The position numbers were made by a program, and so were the translations under genes. Below the pieces are notes generated by a model, which had not been told where the DNA came from, made no database searches, and saw nothing but the letters and a program-made list of their open reading frames with translations. Shown here piece by piece: positions 47,786 to 56,806 of a stretch of DNA of 64,000 bases. The DNA is from Rhodococcus opacus B4 (GTDB lineage: Bacteria > Actinomycetota > Actinomycetes > Mycobacteriales > Mycobacteriaceae), in the NCBI RefSeq assembly GCF_000010805.1, contig NC_012522.1:7626001-7690000 (forward strand), given 5' to 3'. Every line of letters begins with the position of its first letter. Positions within the stretch are counted from its first letter, which is position 1.

Positions 47786-48642
47786 GGACCCACGGCGGCG
47801 AGCAACCGGCGGCAGCGGTCGCGCAGTGCGGCACGCAGCGGGGCGGCGCGGGCGGCCAGCGCCGACTGCTCCCGGACGTACTCGGCGCGGCCGTGCGGGG
47901 TCTCGATCGGGATCGGCGTGTACCCGTAGCCGGTCAGATCGTACGGGCTGGCCCGCATGTCGAGTTCCCGTGCGGCGAGGGCCAGTTCGAAGCAGTCGAC
48001 GGTCAGGTCCGAGTCGATCATCGGTGCCAGCTTGTAGCAGAACTTGTACAGATCCATGGACGCATGTAGGCACCCGGGCTGCTCCCGCCCGAGCTGGTCG
48101 TCCCGGGTCAGCGGCACGCTGTTCCGCGGCTCGGCGGCGGGGGTGAAGAAACGGTACGCGTCGTAATGGGTGCAGCGCAGCTGCAGCGACTCCACCACGG
48201 AGTCGGTGCCGCCCGGCCCGAGCCGCAGCGGGACGCTGCCGTGCCGCACCTCCTCGGACCGGTAGACCATCGCCCACTCGTGCAGGCCGAAGCAGGACAG
48301 GTGGGTGGGCCGCCCGGTGGTCGCCTCCATCAGTCGTGCGGTGAACGCGACCGTGTCCGAGCGGCGCCGCAGGAACTCCGGGTCGACGGTGATCCCGTCG
48401 TCGGTGCGGTGGTACCCGCGGAGTTCGGCGTAGTCGTCCGCGCCGGCGAGGACGGTGCCCCACCCGGCGTGCCAGCGGAGCAGCTGGTTCGGCCGGTAGC
48501 TGTAATAGGTGAACAGGAAGTCGTTCACCGGGTGGGTCTCCCCGCGCTCGCGCCGCTCCAGGTGCGGCCCGATCAGCGCGGACACCCTCGCCCGGTGCCG
48601 GTCGCGGCGAGGGACCCATTCCGACGCGTCCAGTACGTTCAT
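47782..48642 (-). CDS. Conserved actinobacterial protein of unknown function
   Basis: 286 residues from an ATG. Distinct blocks RRDRHRARVSALIGPHLERR, DFLFTYYSYRPNQLLRWHAGWG, THYDAYRFFTP and LHASMDLYKFCYKLAPM. It is rich in aromatic, His and Arg residues, with no membrane segment. Homologues are sometimes labelled 3-methyladenine DNA glycosylase, but I see no helix-hairpin-helix or glycosylase motif. It is coupled to the CoA-transferase by a GTGA overlap and starts 4 bases after the stop of the upstream CNNM gene. Confidence 0.8.
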   Translation of the reverse strand: MNVLDASEWVPRRDRHRARVSALIGPHLERRERGETHPVNDFLFTYYSYRPNQLLRWHAGWGTVLAGADDYAELRGYHRTDDGITVDPEFLRRRSDTVAFTARLMEATTGRPTHLSCFGLHEWAMVYRSEEVRHGSVPLRLGPGGTDSVVESLQLRCTHYDAYRFFTPAAEPRNSVPLTRDDQLGREQPGCLHASMDLYKFCYKLAPMIDSDLTVDCFELALAARELDMRASPYDLTGYGYTPIPIETPHGRAEYVREQSALAARAAPLRAALRDRCRRLLAAVGP

Positions 48643-48646
48643 CCGA

Positions 48647-49735
48647 TCAGCTCGTTCGCTGTCCCGGATTGACGCCGTTGTTGCGGTGGGTGCCGTCCCG
48701 GACGGTGCCCACGTATTCCTCGACGAGGTCCTCGAGGGCGACGATGCCGACGATCTGCCCCGACGGGTCCGCCGCCGCACCCAGATGGGAGCTGGCGCGG
48801 CGCAGACTGGCCAGTGCCTCCGCGAGCGGGGTGGTGGTCGACATGCGCGGCAGCGGGCGGATGTCCGACCGCGGAATCAGGGTGTCGGGTCCGGCCTCCT
48901 CGTCGAGGATGTCGTCGAGCACGTCCTTCAGGTGCAGGTACCCGACCAGCGACCCGTCCTCGGCGCGCACCGGGTACCGGGAGTAGCCGGTCTCGACGAC
49001 GGCCTGCTCGATGGCGCCGAGCCGGGTGCCGCCCCCCGCCAGGGGGATGGTCCGTGCCTCGCTCAGGGGGATCATCACCTCGGTGACCGTGCGGTCCGTG
49101 GTCTCCAGCGCCTGGGTGAGCCGACGATGCTCCTCCGCGTCTATCAGCCCCTCGGACCGGGATTCGCCGATCATCTCGGACAGTTCGACCGCCGACACGG
49201 TGACGTCGAGTTCGTCCTTCGGCTCCACCCGCAGCAACCGCAGTGTCAGGTTGGCGCACAGGTTGTAGAACGAGATCAGCGGCCGGGCCAGCTTGATGAA
49301 CACCAGGTGCAGCGGAACCAGCAGCATCGCCGTCCGCTCCGGGCCCGCGAGGGCGATGTTCTTCGGCACCATCTCACCGAGCAGGATGTGCAGCACCACG
49401 ACGAGCGCCAGCGCGACCGTGAACGCGATCGGATGCAGCAGCCCGGCGGGCAGCCCGGCCGCGTGCAGCGGCACCTCGAGGAGATGCGCGATCGCCGGTT
49501 CGGCGACCTTGCCGAGCAGGATCGAGCAGATGGTGATGCCGAGCTGCGCGGCCGCCAGCATCAGCGACAGGTTCTCGCCCGCGACGATCACGGTGCGGGC
49601 GCGTTTCTTGCCCTGCGATTCGAGAGCCTCGAGCCGGTCGCGGCGGGCCGAGATCAGCGCGAACTCGGCCCCGACGAAGAAGGCGTTGCCCGCGAGCAGC
49701 ACGAACGTGAGCAGCACACCGAAGAGGTCACTCAT
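48647..49735 (-). CDS. CNNM/CorC-type CBS membrane protein (Rv1841c-like)
   Basis: 362 residues. N-terminal DUF21 region of four membrane segments (1-150, with GAEFALISARRDRLE and GEMVPKNIAL), then two CBS domains (about 205-340). There is no CorC_HlyC domain at the end, only a short tail. Family members are linked to magnesium or cobalt transport. It is paired with a paralogue upstream, whose 3' end it overlaps by 8 bases, as in Rv1841c-Rv1842c. Confidence 0.9.
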   Translation of the reverse strand: MSDLFGVLLTFVLLAGNAFFVGAEFALISARRDRLEALESQGKKRARTVIVAGENLSLMLAAAQLGITICSILLGKVAEPAIAHLLEVPLHAAGLPAGLLHPIAFTVALALVVVLHILLGEMVPKNIALAGPERTAMLLVPLHLVFIKLARPLISFYNLCANLTLRLLRVEPKDELDVTVSAVELSEMIGESRSEGLIDAEEHRRLTQALETTDRTVTEVMIPLSEARTIPLAGGGTRLGAIEQAVVETGYSRYPVRAEDGSLVGYLHLKDVLDDILDEEAGPDTLIPRSDIRPLPRMSTTTPLAEALASLRRASSHLGAAADPSGQIVGIVALEDLVEEYVGTVRDGTHRNNGVNPGQRTS

Positions 49736-51098
49736 TTTCGTCCTCCTCGCTGCCGGTGTCGGTGGTCTCGTCGGGTTTCGGGGTGAGCAGCACTCGGTCG
49801 ATGCGCCGGCCGTCCATGTGGGTCACGGTGGCGACCCACCGGCCGCCGGGGTGGTGCGCGCCCTCGGGCAGCGGGAGCTGCACCTCGTCCCCCTCGTCGG
49901 GGATCCGGCCGAGTTCGGTGAGCACGAGACCGCCGAGGGTTTCGTATTCTCCCTCGGGTGCGGTGTAGCCGGTGGTCTCGGAGACCTCGTCGACGCGCAG
50001 CAGCCCGGAGCACGACCAGCCGTCGCCGATCCGCTGGACGTCGATCTCCGGTTCGTCGTGCTCGTCGCGGACGTCGCCGACGATTTCCTCGATCAGGTCC
50101 TCCATCGTGACCATTCCGGCGGTGCCGCCGTATTCGTCGACGACGAACGCGACCTGCATGCCGTCGGACCGGATCCGTTCCATCAGAGTGTCGCCGTCCA
50201 GGCTGGACGGCACCACCGGCACCTTCTGGGCCAGCGTGTTCAGGCGGGTGGTGCGGCGGCGCCCCGCGGTCACGGCGAACGCGTGCTTGATGTGGACGAT
50301 GCCCACGGCGTCGTCGAGGTCGCCGTCGACGACCGGGAAGCGGGAGAACCCGGTGCGGGCCGCGGTGTCGATCAGGTCGGCCACCGTGTCCGTGGTGGAC
50401 AGGGTCTCGATCTTCACGCGCGGGGTCATCAGTTCCTCCGCGGTGCGTTCGCCGAAGCGCAGCGAGCGGTTGACCAGCAGCGCCGTGCCCTTGTCGATGG
50501 CGCCGCGCTGCGCGGACGTCCGCACGAGCGACCCGAGTTCCTGCGGGGACCGCGCGGACCGTAGTTCCTCGGCCGGTTCGATGCCGAGGCGCCGCACCAG
50601 CCAGTTCGCGCTTCCGTTGAGCCCGTTGATGGCCCATTTGAAGATCAGCGAGAACGCGGCCTGCATCCCGGCCGTGGCCCGGGCCGTGGGCAGCGGGTGC
50701 GCGATGGCGAGGTTCTTCGGTACGAGTTCGCCGAACACCATGGAGAACGACGTCGCGAGAATCAGGGCGATCACCAAAGACGTTGCTGCGGCGGCAGATT
50801 CACTGAACCCGATCGCAGACAGCGCCGGATTGATGAAGCGTGCGAGGACGGGTTCGGACAGGTAGCCGGTGATCAGCGTGGTGATCGTGATGCCGAGCTG
50901 GGCCCCCGACAACTGGAACGACAGGGTGCGGTGGGCGTGCTGCACCTGCCGGGCCCGCCGGTCACCGGCGCGGGCGTGCGCGTCGACGGTGCTGCGTTCG
51001 AGGGCGGTGAGGGAGAACTCGGCCGCCACGAACAACGCGGTACCCGCGGTCAGGGCGAGAAAGCCGAGCAGGGCGAGAATGCTGAGCGCGATGTCCAT
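49728..51098 (-). CDS. CNNM/CorC-type protein with CBS and transporter-associated domains (Rv1842c-like)
   Basis: 456 residues. DUF21 membrane domain (about 1-190; VAAEFSLTALERST, GELVPKNLAI), CBS pair (about 215-340) and a C-terminal CorC_HlyC domain (about 355-435; GDGWSCSGLLRVDEV). The acidic tail ends EDENE. It is the larger partner of the pair. Confidence 0.9.
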   Translation of the reverse strand: MDIALSILALLGFLALTAGTALFVAAEFSLTALERSTVDAHARAGDRRARQVQHAHRTLSFQLSGAQLGITITTLITGYLSEPVLARFINPALSAIGFSESAAAATSLVIALILATSFSMVFGELVPKNLAIAHPLPTARATAGMQAAFSLIFKWAINGLNGSANWLVRRLGIEPAEELRSARSPQELGSLVRTSAQRGAIDKGTALLVNRSLRFGERTAEELMTPRVKIETLSTTDTVADLIDTAARTGFSRFPVVDGDLDDAVGIVHIKHAFAVTAGRRRTTRLNTLAQKVPVVPSSLDGDTLMERIRSDGMQVAFVVDEYGGTAGMVTMEDLIEEIVGDVRDEHDEPEIDVQRIGDGWSCSGLLRVDEVSETTGYTAPEGEYETLGGLVLTELGRIPDEGDEVQLPLPEGAHHPGGRWVATVTHMDGRRIDRVLLTPKPDETTDTGSEEDENE

Positions 51099-51404
51099 GG
51101 GTCATCGCCGCCGAGCGGAGGAACGGGGGTCGCCGGGTTTGTCACCCGGCTCGGTAGAGGAGCCCTCCGAACCGGCGGAATCGGAGTCCGATTCCACGGA
51201 GCAGGAGGACACGACACTCCCGGAGACGGCGGGTGGGGCGCTTGCTGCGTGTGTGGGTGCCGCGGGCACCGGAGTCCTCTCGTTCGGCCTCGACGGCCCG
51301 GACGGGTCCGGCGCCGAGAACTGGTGGGGTTGAGCGACCCATGATACCGGGGGATGTCCGGTTCCGTGGAACAGGACACCCACCGGCACTTCAGGATGCG
51401 GTCG
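51099..51404. other. Gap between Rv1842c-like gene and guaB1
   Basis: 306 bases. Open frames on both strands are short, of poor composition (Pro/Ser/Arg-rich) and overlap each other, so none is credited; the best minus-strand candidate, 51102-51389, ends 3 bases before the membrane gene and might be a leader peptide. Promoter elements were not recognised. Confidence 0.4.
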
Positions 51405-52841
51405 TCACCAGCCGGCCGGCAGCGGACGGCCCTCGGCGAACCCGGCGGCCGACTGCACCCCGAGTACGGCCCGCTCGTGCAGTTCCGCCAGCGTCCGCGC
51501 GCCCGCGTAAGTGCAGGTGCTGCGCACCCCGGAACAGATGTGGTCGATCAGGTCCTCGACGCCGGGACGTTCCGGGTCCAGGCGCATCCGGGAACTCGAA
51601 ATACCCTCCTCGAACAGCCCTTTCCGGGCCCGGTCGAACGCGGTGTCGGTGGCGGTGCGCGCCGCGACCGCCCTCTTGGAGGCCATCCCGAAGCTTTCCT
51701 TGTACGCGTTGCCGGACTGGTCCACGCGCAGGTCGCCGGGCGACTCGTAGGTGCCGGCGAACCACGACCCGATCATCACGTTCGACGCACCCGCGGCCAG
51801 GGCGAGCGCCACGTCGCGGGGGTGACGGACGCCGCCGTCCGCCCACACGTGCGCACCCATCGCGCGGGCCTGGGCGGCGCATTCCTCGACGGCGGAGAAC
51901 TGCGGCCTGCCGACCCCGGTCATCATGCGGGTGGTGCACATCGCGCCCGGCCCGACCCCGACCTTCACGATGTCGGCGCCCGCGTCGATCAGGTCCCGGG
52001 TGCCGGCGGCGGACACGACGTTGCCGGCGACCAGCGGCACCCCGAGGTCGGCCTTCTTCAGTGCCCCGAGGACGTCGATCATCTTCTGCTGGTGGCCGTG
52101 CGCGGTGTCGACGACCAGCAGGTCCGCGCCTGCGTCGACGAGGGCGCGCGCCTTCGCGGCGACGTCGCCGTTGACCCCCACGGCCGCGGCGACCCGCAGT
52201 TTCCCGTCGCCGTCGACGGCGGGCTGGTAGATGCCGTCCCGGATGGCGCCGGTGCGGGTGAGGACACCGGCGAGGGTGCCGTCCGGGTGCACGAGCACGG
52301 CGAGGGCGTCGTGGGTGCCGTCGAGGAGTTCGAACACCTCCCGCGGCGACGCGGAGACGGGGGCGGTGACGAAGTCGGTGAGCGCCACCGCGCGCAGCCG
52401 CGCGAACCGGTCGACGTCCGTGCAGGAGGCTTCGGTGACGACGCCGACGGGGCGATCGTCCTCGACGACGACGACGGCGCCGTGCGCCCGCTTCGGCAGC
52501 AGCGCCAGCGCGTCGGACACGGCCGCGTCGAGGCCGAGGGTGACCGGGGTGTCCGCGACCAGGTGCCTGCTCTTGACGAAGGACACGGTCTCCGCGACGG
52601 CCCGGGCGGGAAGGTCCTGCGGGAGGACCACCAGACCGCCACGGCGGGCGACGGTTTCGGCCATCCGCCGCCCGGACACCGCCGTCATGTTGGCGACGAC
52701 GATCGGGATGGTGGTGCCCGACCCGTCCGCGGTGGCGAGGTCGACGTCGAAACGCGACGTGACCTCGGTGCGGTTCGGCACCAGGAAGACGTCGTCGTAG
52801 GTCAGGTCATAGGGTGGGCGATGCCCGTCGAGGAACTGCAC
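51405..52841 (-). CDS. guaB1: GuaB1, IMPDH-family GMP reductase with CBS domain
   Basis: 478 residues. IMPDH/GMPR barrel with active Cys302 in GPGAMCTTRMM and loops VADGGVRHPRD and GSWFAGTYESPGD. A CBS region (about 95-200) is inserted as in GuaB1. Mycobacterial GuaB1 was reported to be a GMP reductase with a CBS domain and not an IMP dehydrogenase; the same is inferred here. Position matches Rv1843c. Confidence 0.9.
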   Translation of the reverse strand: MQFLDGHRPPYDLTYDDVFLVPNRTEVTSRFDVDLATADGSGTTIPIVVANMTAVSGRRMAETVARRGGLVVLPQDLPARAVAETVSFVKSRHLVADTPVTLGLDAAVSDALALLPKRAHGAVVVVEDDRPVGVVTEASCTDVDRFARLRAVALTDFVTAPVSASPREVFELLDGTHDALAVLVHPDGTLAGVLTRTGAIRDGIYQPAVDGDGKLRVAAAVGVNGDVAAKARALVDAGADLLVVDTAHGHQQKMIDVLGALKKADLGVPLVAGNVVSAAGTRDLIDAGADIVKVGVGPGAMCTTRMMTGVGRPQFSAVEECAAQARAMGAHVWADGGVRHPRDVALALAAGASNVMIGSWFAGTYESPGDLRVDQSGNAYKESFGMASKRAVAARTATDTAFDRARKGLFEEGISSSRMRLDPERPGVEDLIDHICSGVRSTCTYAGARTLAELHERAVLGVQSAAGFAEGRPLPAGW

Positions 52842-52844
52842 ATG

Positions 52845-53723
52845 TCAGGACGATACCGGGGAAATTGCGGTGGTGTCGGATGTCCGCTGGGCCTGCGACC
52901 TGGACAGTCCGATCGTGGCCACCAGCATCACCGCGACCGAGCAGCCGACCACCACGAGGCCGGGGCCGGCGACCCGCAGGCGTTCGTCGAGGACGGTCAT
53001 GCCGAGGAACACGGCGGCGAGGGGTTCGGCGATGGTCAGCGCGGGCAGCGACGCGGACAGCGGGCCCACCTGGAAGCCGCGCTGCTGCAGATACACCCCG
53101 GCCAGTCCGGCGGCGACCAGCGCCCACGCCTGCCAACTGCTCAGGACCGCCCCCAGCCCGCGGGGGACGAGTTCGACCACGTACTTGGTGAACGCGACCG
53201 CCACCCCGTACAGGATGCCGCCGGCCCCGCCGAGCAGCAGTGCCCGCCACCCGGGGTCGATCTTCGTCATTCCCGCCGCGGCCGCGGCCGCGACCACGGC
53301 CAGCAGTATGCCGAGGGGCACCACCCATTCCCGGAACGGGGCGTCGATGTTCCCCTCGGTGGGGTCGCCGATCACCAGGAAGATCGCGAGTGCGACGGCC
53401 AGCGCGACGGCCAGCGCCCACGTGGTGCGGCTGAGCCGGTACCCGGAGAACTTCGCCGACAGCGGCAGCGCGAACAGCAGCGCCGTGACCAGCAGCGGCT
53501 GCACGACGAGCACCGACCCCAGCGCCAGCGCCACCGCCTGCATCACGTAACCGCCGCCGTCCCCGACGAAACCGGCCCACCAGCGGGGACTGCGCACCAG
53601 GGTGGACATCAGCGCCGCGTCCTCGGGGACCGCGGATGCCGCACTCTGCTGCGCGACCGACGCGCACGCGAACAGCAACGCCGCGATCAGCGCGCACACG
53701 ATCGACGCGAACGGCAGGGACAT
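52845..53723 (-). CDS. DMT/NIPA-like ten-segment membrane transporter
   Basis: 292 residues with about nine to ten hydrophobic segments covering most of its length and no signature beyond the EamA-like repeat (for example LLFACASVAQQSAA and ALTIAEPLAAVFLGMTVLDE). It lies 3 bases upstream of guaB1 on the same strand. The substrate is unknown; a magnesium or small-metabolite role is only a guess. Confidence 0.82.
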   Translation of the reverse strand: MSLPFASIVCALIAALLFACASVAQQSAASAVPEDAALMSTLVRSPRWWAGFVGDGGGYVMQAVALALGSVLVVQPLLVTALLFALPLSAKFSGYRLSRTTWALAVALAVALAIFLVIGDPTEGNIDAPFREWVVPLGILLAVVAAAAAAGMTKIDPGWRALLLGGAGGILYGVAVAFTKYVVELVPRGLGAVLSSWQAWALVAAGLAGVYLQQRGFQVGPLSASLPALTIAEPLAAVFLGMTVLDERLRVAGPGLVVVGCSVAVMLVATIGLSRSQAQRTSDTTAISPVSS

Positions 53724-53728
53724 GCCTC

Positions 53729-55126
53729 TCAGTGTGCCCCGCGGTTGCGGTGTCCGTGGGGAGTTGACGCAGGTCCGGGTTTCCGGCCGCGCCGCGCACC
53801 CGACCGGGCCGCTCCGCCGTCCCCGGGCCTGCCGCGGCGGGCGGCGCGGCCCCCGGGGTCGTGCACCTGCCTGCCTTTCTTCGGGGTGTCCTGCGCCGGT
53901 GCCCGGGTGTCCGGTGCGGGAACCGCCTTCCCGGTGGGGCGCCGGGCGCCGGTGATCTCGGCCAGCACCCGATCACCCGGCCGCACCGGGGTGGCGGTGA
54001 TGTCGAGACCGGCCTGGCGGGTCAGTTTCTCGACCGCGGCCCGTTCGTCCTCGGTGACGAGGGTGACCACGACGCCGGACTCGCCCGCGCGGGCGGTGCG
54101 CCCCGCCCGGTGCAGATAGTCCTTGGCCTCGGTGGGCGGGTCGACGTGCACGACGAGAGTGATGCCGTCCACGTGGATGCCGCGGGCCGCCACGTCGGTG
54201 GCCACCAGGACGGGGGTGGTGCCGTCGGCGAACGACGCCAGGGTGCGGGTGCGATTGTTCTGGGCCTTGCCGCCGTGCAGGGCGCCCGCCGCGACGCCGG
54301 CGGCGTGCAGTTCCTGCGCCACCCGGTCCACGCCGTGCTTGGTGCGCACGAACATCAGCGTCCGCCCCGGCCGTGAACCGATATGTGCCACAACGGAATA
54401 CTTGTCCCGTCGGTCGACGTACAGCAGGTGGTGCCGCATCGTCGGCACCGCCGCCGCGGCCGGTGCCGTCGAATGCGTCACCGGCTCGTGCAGGTATCGG
54501 CGGACGAGGGTGTCGACGTCCCCGTCGAGGGTCGCCGAGAACAGCAGCCGCTGCCCCCCGGCCGGGGTCTTGTCGAGGATCGTCGTGACCTGCGGCAGGA
54601 ACCCCAGATCGGCCATGTGGTCGGCCTCGTCGAGCGCCAGCACCGTCACGTCGTCCAGGGACACCGAGCCCTGCGCCAGGTGGTCGGCGAGGCGCCCCGG
54701 CGTCGCGACCAGCAGGTCGACACCCCGCGACAGCGTCTCGGCCTGCCGTTTGATCGGAACCCCGCCGACGACGTTCGCCACCCGCAACCCCACCGACAGG
54801 GCCGGCTCGTCCAGCGCACGCTCGATCTGCAGGGCCAGTTCGCGGGTGGGGACCAGCACGACGCCGCGCGGGTAGCCGCGCCGGCTCGCGGCGCCCTTGA
54901 GGCGCACGAGCATCGGCAGCCCGAACGCGAGGGTCTTCCCGGACCCGGTCGGGGCCCGGCCCAGCACGTCGCGGCCCGCGAGGACGTCGGGAATGGTGGC
55001 CGCCTGGATCGGGAACGGTGCGGCGATGCCGCCGCGGTCGAGAGCGTGGGTCATCACCGCGGGGAGACCGAGCGCGAGGAACGTCTCACCCACCGGTGCG
55101 GGCGAGGAAAACTCGTGATCGGGCAT
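53729..55126 (-). CDS. DEAD-box RNA helicase (paralogue 1)
   Basis: 465 residues. Motifs in order: Q-region FPIQ (38-41), Walker A APTGSGKT (58-65), PTRELALQ, TPGRL, DEAD (166-169), SAT, ATDVAARG and HRAGRTARAG. The C-terminal 60 residues are basic and Gly/Arg/Pro-rich. It probably unwinds RNA in ribosome assembly or mRNA decay. The second paralogue, with a much longer tail, lies beyond gnd. Confidence 0.95.
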   Translation of the reverse strand: MPDHEFSSPAPVGETFLALGLPAVMTHALDRGGIAAPFPIQAATIPDVLAGRDVLGRAPTGSGKTLAFGLPMLVRLKGAASRRGYPRGVVLVPTRELALQIERALDEPALSVGLRVANVVGGVPIKRQAETLSRGVDLLVATPGRLADHLAQGSVSLDDVTVLALDEADHMADLGFLPQVTTILDKTPAGGQRLLFSATLDGDVDTLVRRYLHEPVTHSTAPAAAAVPTMRHHLLYVDRRDKYSVVAHIGSRPGRTLMFVRTKHGVDRVAQELHAAGVAAGALHGGKAQNNRTRTLASFADGTTPVLVATDVAARGIHVDGITLVVHVDPPTEAKDYLHRAGRTARAGESGVVVTLVTEDERAAVEKLTRQAGLDITATPVRPGDRVLAEITGARRPTGKAVPAPDTRAPAQDTPKKGRQVHDPGGRAARRGRPGDGGAARSGARRGRKPGPASTPHGHRNRGAH

Positions 55127-55164
55127 ACCGGAAGGCTACCGCCCGCGACGAGGGTCTCCCGACG

Positions 55165-55203
55165 CCGCGGCCGTGACGCACGGCGGGTGCGTCACGGCCG
55201 CGG
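55165..55203. terminator. Terminator downstream of gnd
   Basis: Perfect 17-base-pair stem (55165-55181 with 55187-55203) and a 5-base loop GGCGG, between the gnd stop and the helicase start on the same strand. Confidence 0.8.
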
Positions 55204-55221
55204 ACAGGGCGCGGACGCGGC

Positions 55222-56673
55222 TCAGGCCTGCACTTCGCTGCGGTCACCGCTCCACAGGGTGTGGAACTTGCCCTCGGCGTCGACCCGCTCGTAGGTGTGG
55301 GCGCCGAAGAAGTCGCGCTGACCCTGCGTCAGCGCTGCCGGCAGCCGCTCGGCGCGCAGGGCGTCGTAGTAGGACAGCGAGGACGCGAACGCCGGCACCG
55401 GGATTCCCAGCAGGGTCGCGGTGGAAACGACGCGGCGCCAGCTGTCGATGGCCGTCTCGATGGCGTCCCGGAAGTACGGGGCCAGGATCAGGCTCGGCAG
55501 CTTCGGGTTCTCGTCGTACGCCTCCTTGATGCGGTTGAGGAACCGGGCGCGGATGATGCAGCCACCACGCCAGATCGTCGCGAGGTCGGCGGGGTGCAGG
55601 CCCCAGTCGTATTCGGCGCTGCCGGCCGCGATCTGGTCGAATCCCTGCGCGTAGGCCACGACCTTCGACGCGTACAGGGCCTGCCGGATGTCCTCGGTGA
55701 ACTGGGCGGCGTCGGCAGGCTTGTCGGCCAGTGCACCGGAGGCGAGACCGACCGCGGCCTTGCGCTGCTCGCGGGACCCGGACAGGGCGCGGGCGAACAC
55801 GGCCTCGGCGATGCCGGTGACGGGGACACCCAGGTCGAGCGCGGACTTGACGGTCCAGCGGCCGGTGCCCTTCTGCTCGGCGGCGTCGACGATCACGTCC
55901 ACGAGCGCCTTGCCCGTCTTGGCGTCCTTCTGCCTCAGCACCTCGGCGGTGATCTCCACGAGGTAGCTCTCGAGGTCGCCCGCGTTCCAGTCGGTGAACA
56001 CGTCGGCGACCTGGTCGGCGTCGTAGCCGAGGGCGTCGCGGAACAGGTTGTACGCCTCACCGATCAGCTGCATGTCGGCGTACTCGATGCCGTTGTGGAC
56101 CATCTTCACGAAGTGCCCGGACCCGTCGGGGCCGATGTGCGTGCAGCAGGGGGTGCCGTCGACCTGCGCGGCGATCGACTCGAGCAGCGGGCCGAGGGCC
56201 TCGTACGACTCCTTCGGTCCGCCCGGCATGATCGACGGGCCGTTCAGCGCGCCCTCCTCGCCGCCGGAGATGCCGGCGCCGACGAAGTGCAGGCCACGGT
56301 CCCGGAGGGCGGCCTCGCGGCGGATCGTGTCGGTGTACAGGGCGTTGCCGCCGTCGATGATGATGTCACCGGGCTCCATCGCGGAGGCGAGTTCCTCGAT
56401 GACGGCGTCGGTGGGGTCGCCGGCCTTGACCATGATCAGCACGCGGCGCGGCTTTTGCAGCGCTGCCACGAATTCCTCGATCGTCTCCGTGCGGACGAAG
56501 TCGCCCTCACTGCCGTGCTCGGCGATGAGGGCGTCGGTCTTGGCGATGCTGCGGTTGTGCAGCGCGACCGTGTGACCGTGCCGGGCGAAGTTGCGGGCGA
56601 TGTTCGAGCCCATGACGGCCAGTCCCGTGACGCCGATCTGCGCGCGGGCACCCTCAGTGTTGTCGATAGTCAT
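55222..56673 (-). CDS. gnd: 6-phosphogluconate dehydrogenase, NADP-type (decarboxylating)
   Basis: 483 residues from an ATG with GAGAGGGAA upstream. NADP fold GVTGLAVMGSNIARNF, signature IIIDGGNALYTDT and substrate block SGHFVKMVHNGIEYADM. It converts 6-phosphogluconate to ribulose-5-phosphate. The 483-residue length is the long dimer form (Rv1844c). It stands between two helicase genes instead of next to blaR as in tuberculosis. Confidence 0.97.
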   Translation of the reverse strand: MTIDNTEGARAQIGVTGLAVMGSNIARNFARHGHTVALHNRSIAKTDALIAEHGSEGDFVRTETIEEFVAALQKPRRVLIMVKAGDPTDAVIEELASAMEPGDIIIDGGNALYTDTIRREAALRDRGLHFVGAGISGGEEGALNGPSIMPGGPKESYEALGPLLESIAAQVDGTPCCTHIGPDGSGHFVKMVHNGIEYADMQLIGEAYNLFRDALGYDADQVADVFTDWNAGDLESYLVEITAEVLRQKDAKTGKALVDVIVDAAEQKGTGRWTVKSALDLGVPVTGIAEAVFARALSGSREQRKAAVGLASGALADKPADAAQFTEDIRQALYASKVVAYAQGFDQIAAGSAEYDWGLHPADLATIWRGGCIIRARFLNRIKEAYDENPKLPSLILAPYFRDAIETAIDSWRRVVSTATLLGIPVPAFASSLSYYDALRAERLPAALTQGQRDFFGAHTYERVDAEGKFHTLWSGDRSEVQA

Positions 56674-56750
56674 GGATACAGCATTCCCTCTCGCTCGGCG
56701 GTAGTGAAATCGGCGGCTACGAAAAGCTCGACCGCCTAAGCCAAACACAC

Positions 56751-56786
56751 GAGGGCCGGCCGTCGCACATGCGACGGCCGGCCCTC
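56751..56786. terminator. Terminator downstream of helicase paralogue 2
   Basis: Perfect 16-base-pair stem (56751-56766 with 56771-56786), loop ACAT, with GTGTGTTTGG following on the minus strand. It lies 21 bases after the helicase stop. Confidence 0.85.
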
Positions 56787-56806
56787 GTTCTCACGGCATT
56801 GCTCGA

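Noticed and set aside
51102..51389. Possible 95-residue protein ahead of the Rv1842c-like gene
   Set aside because: Pro/Ser-rich, mixed third-base composition, no ribosome site and no motif; kept only as a remark in the intergenic entry.
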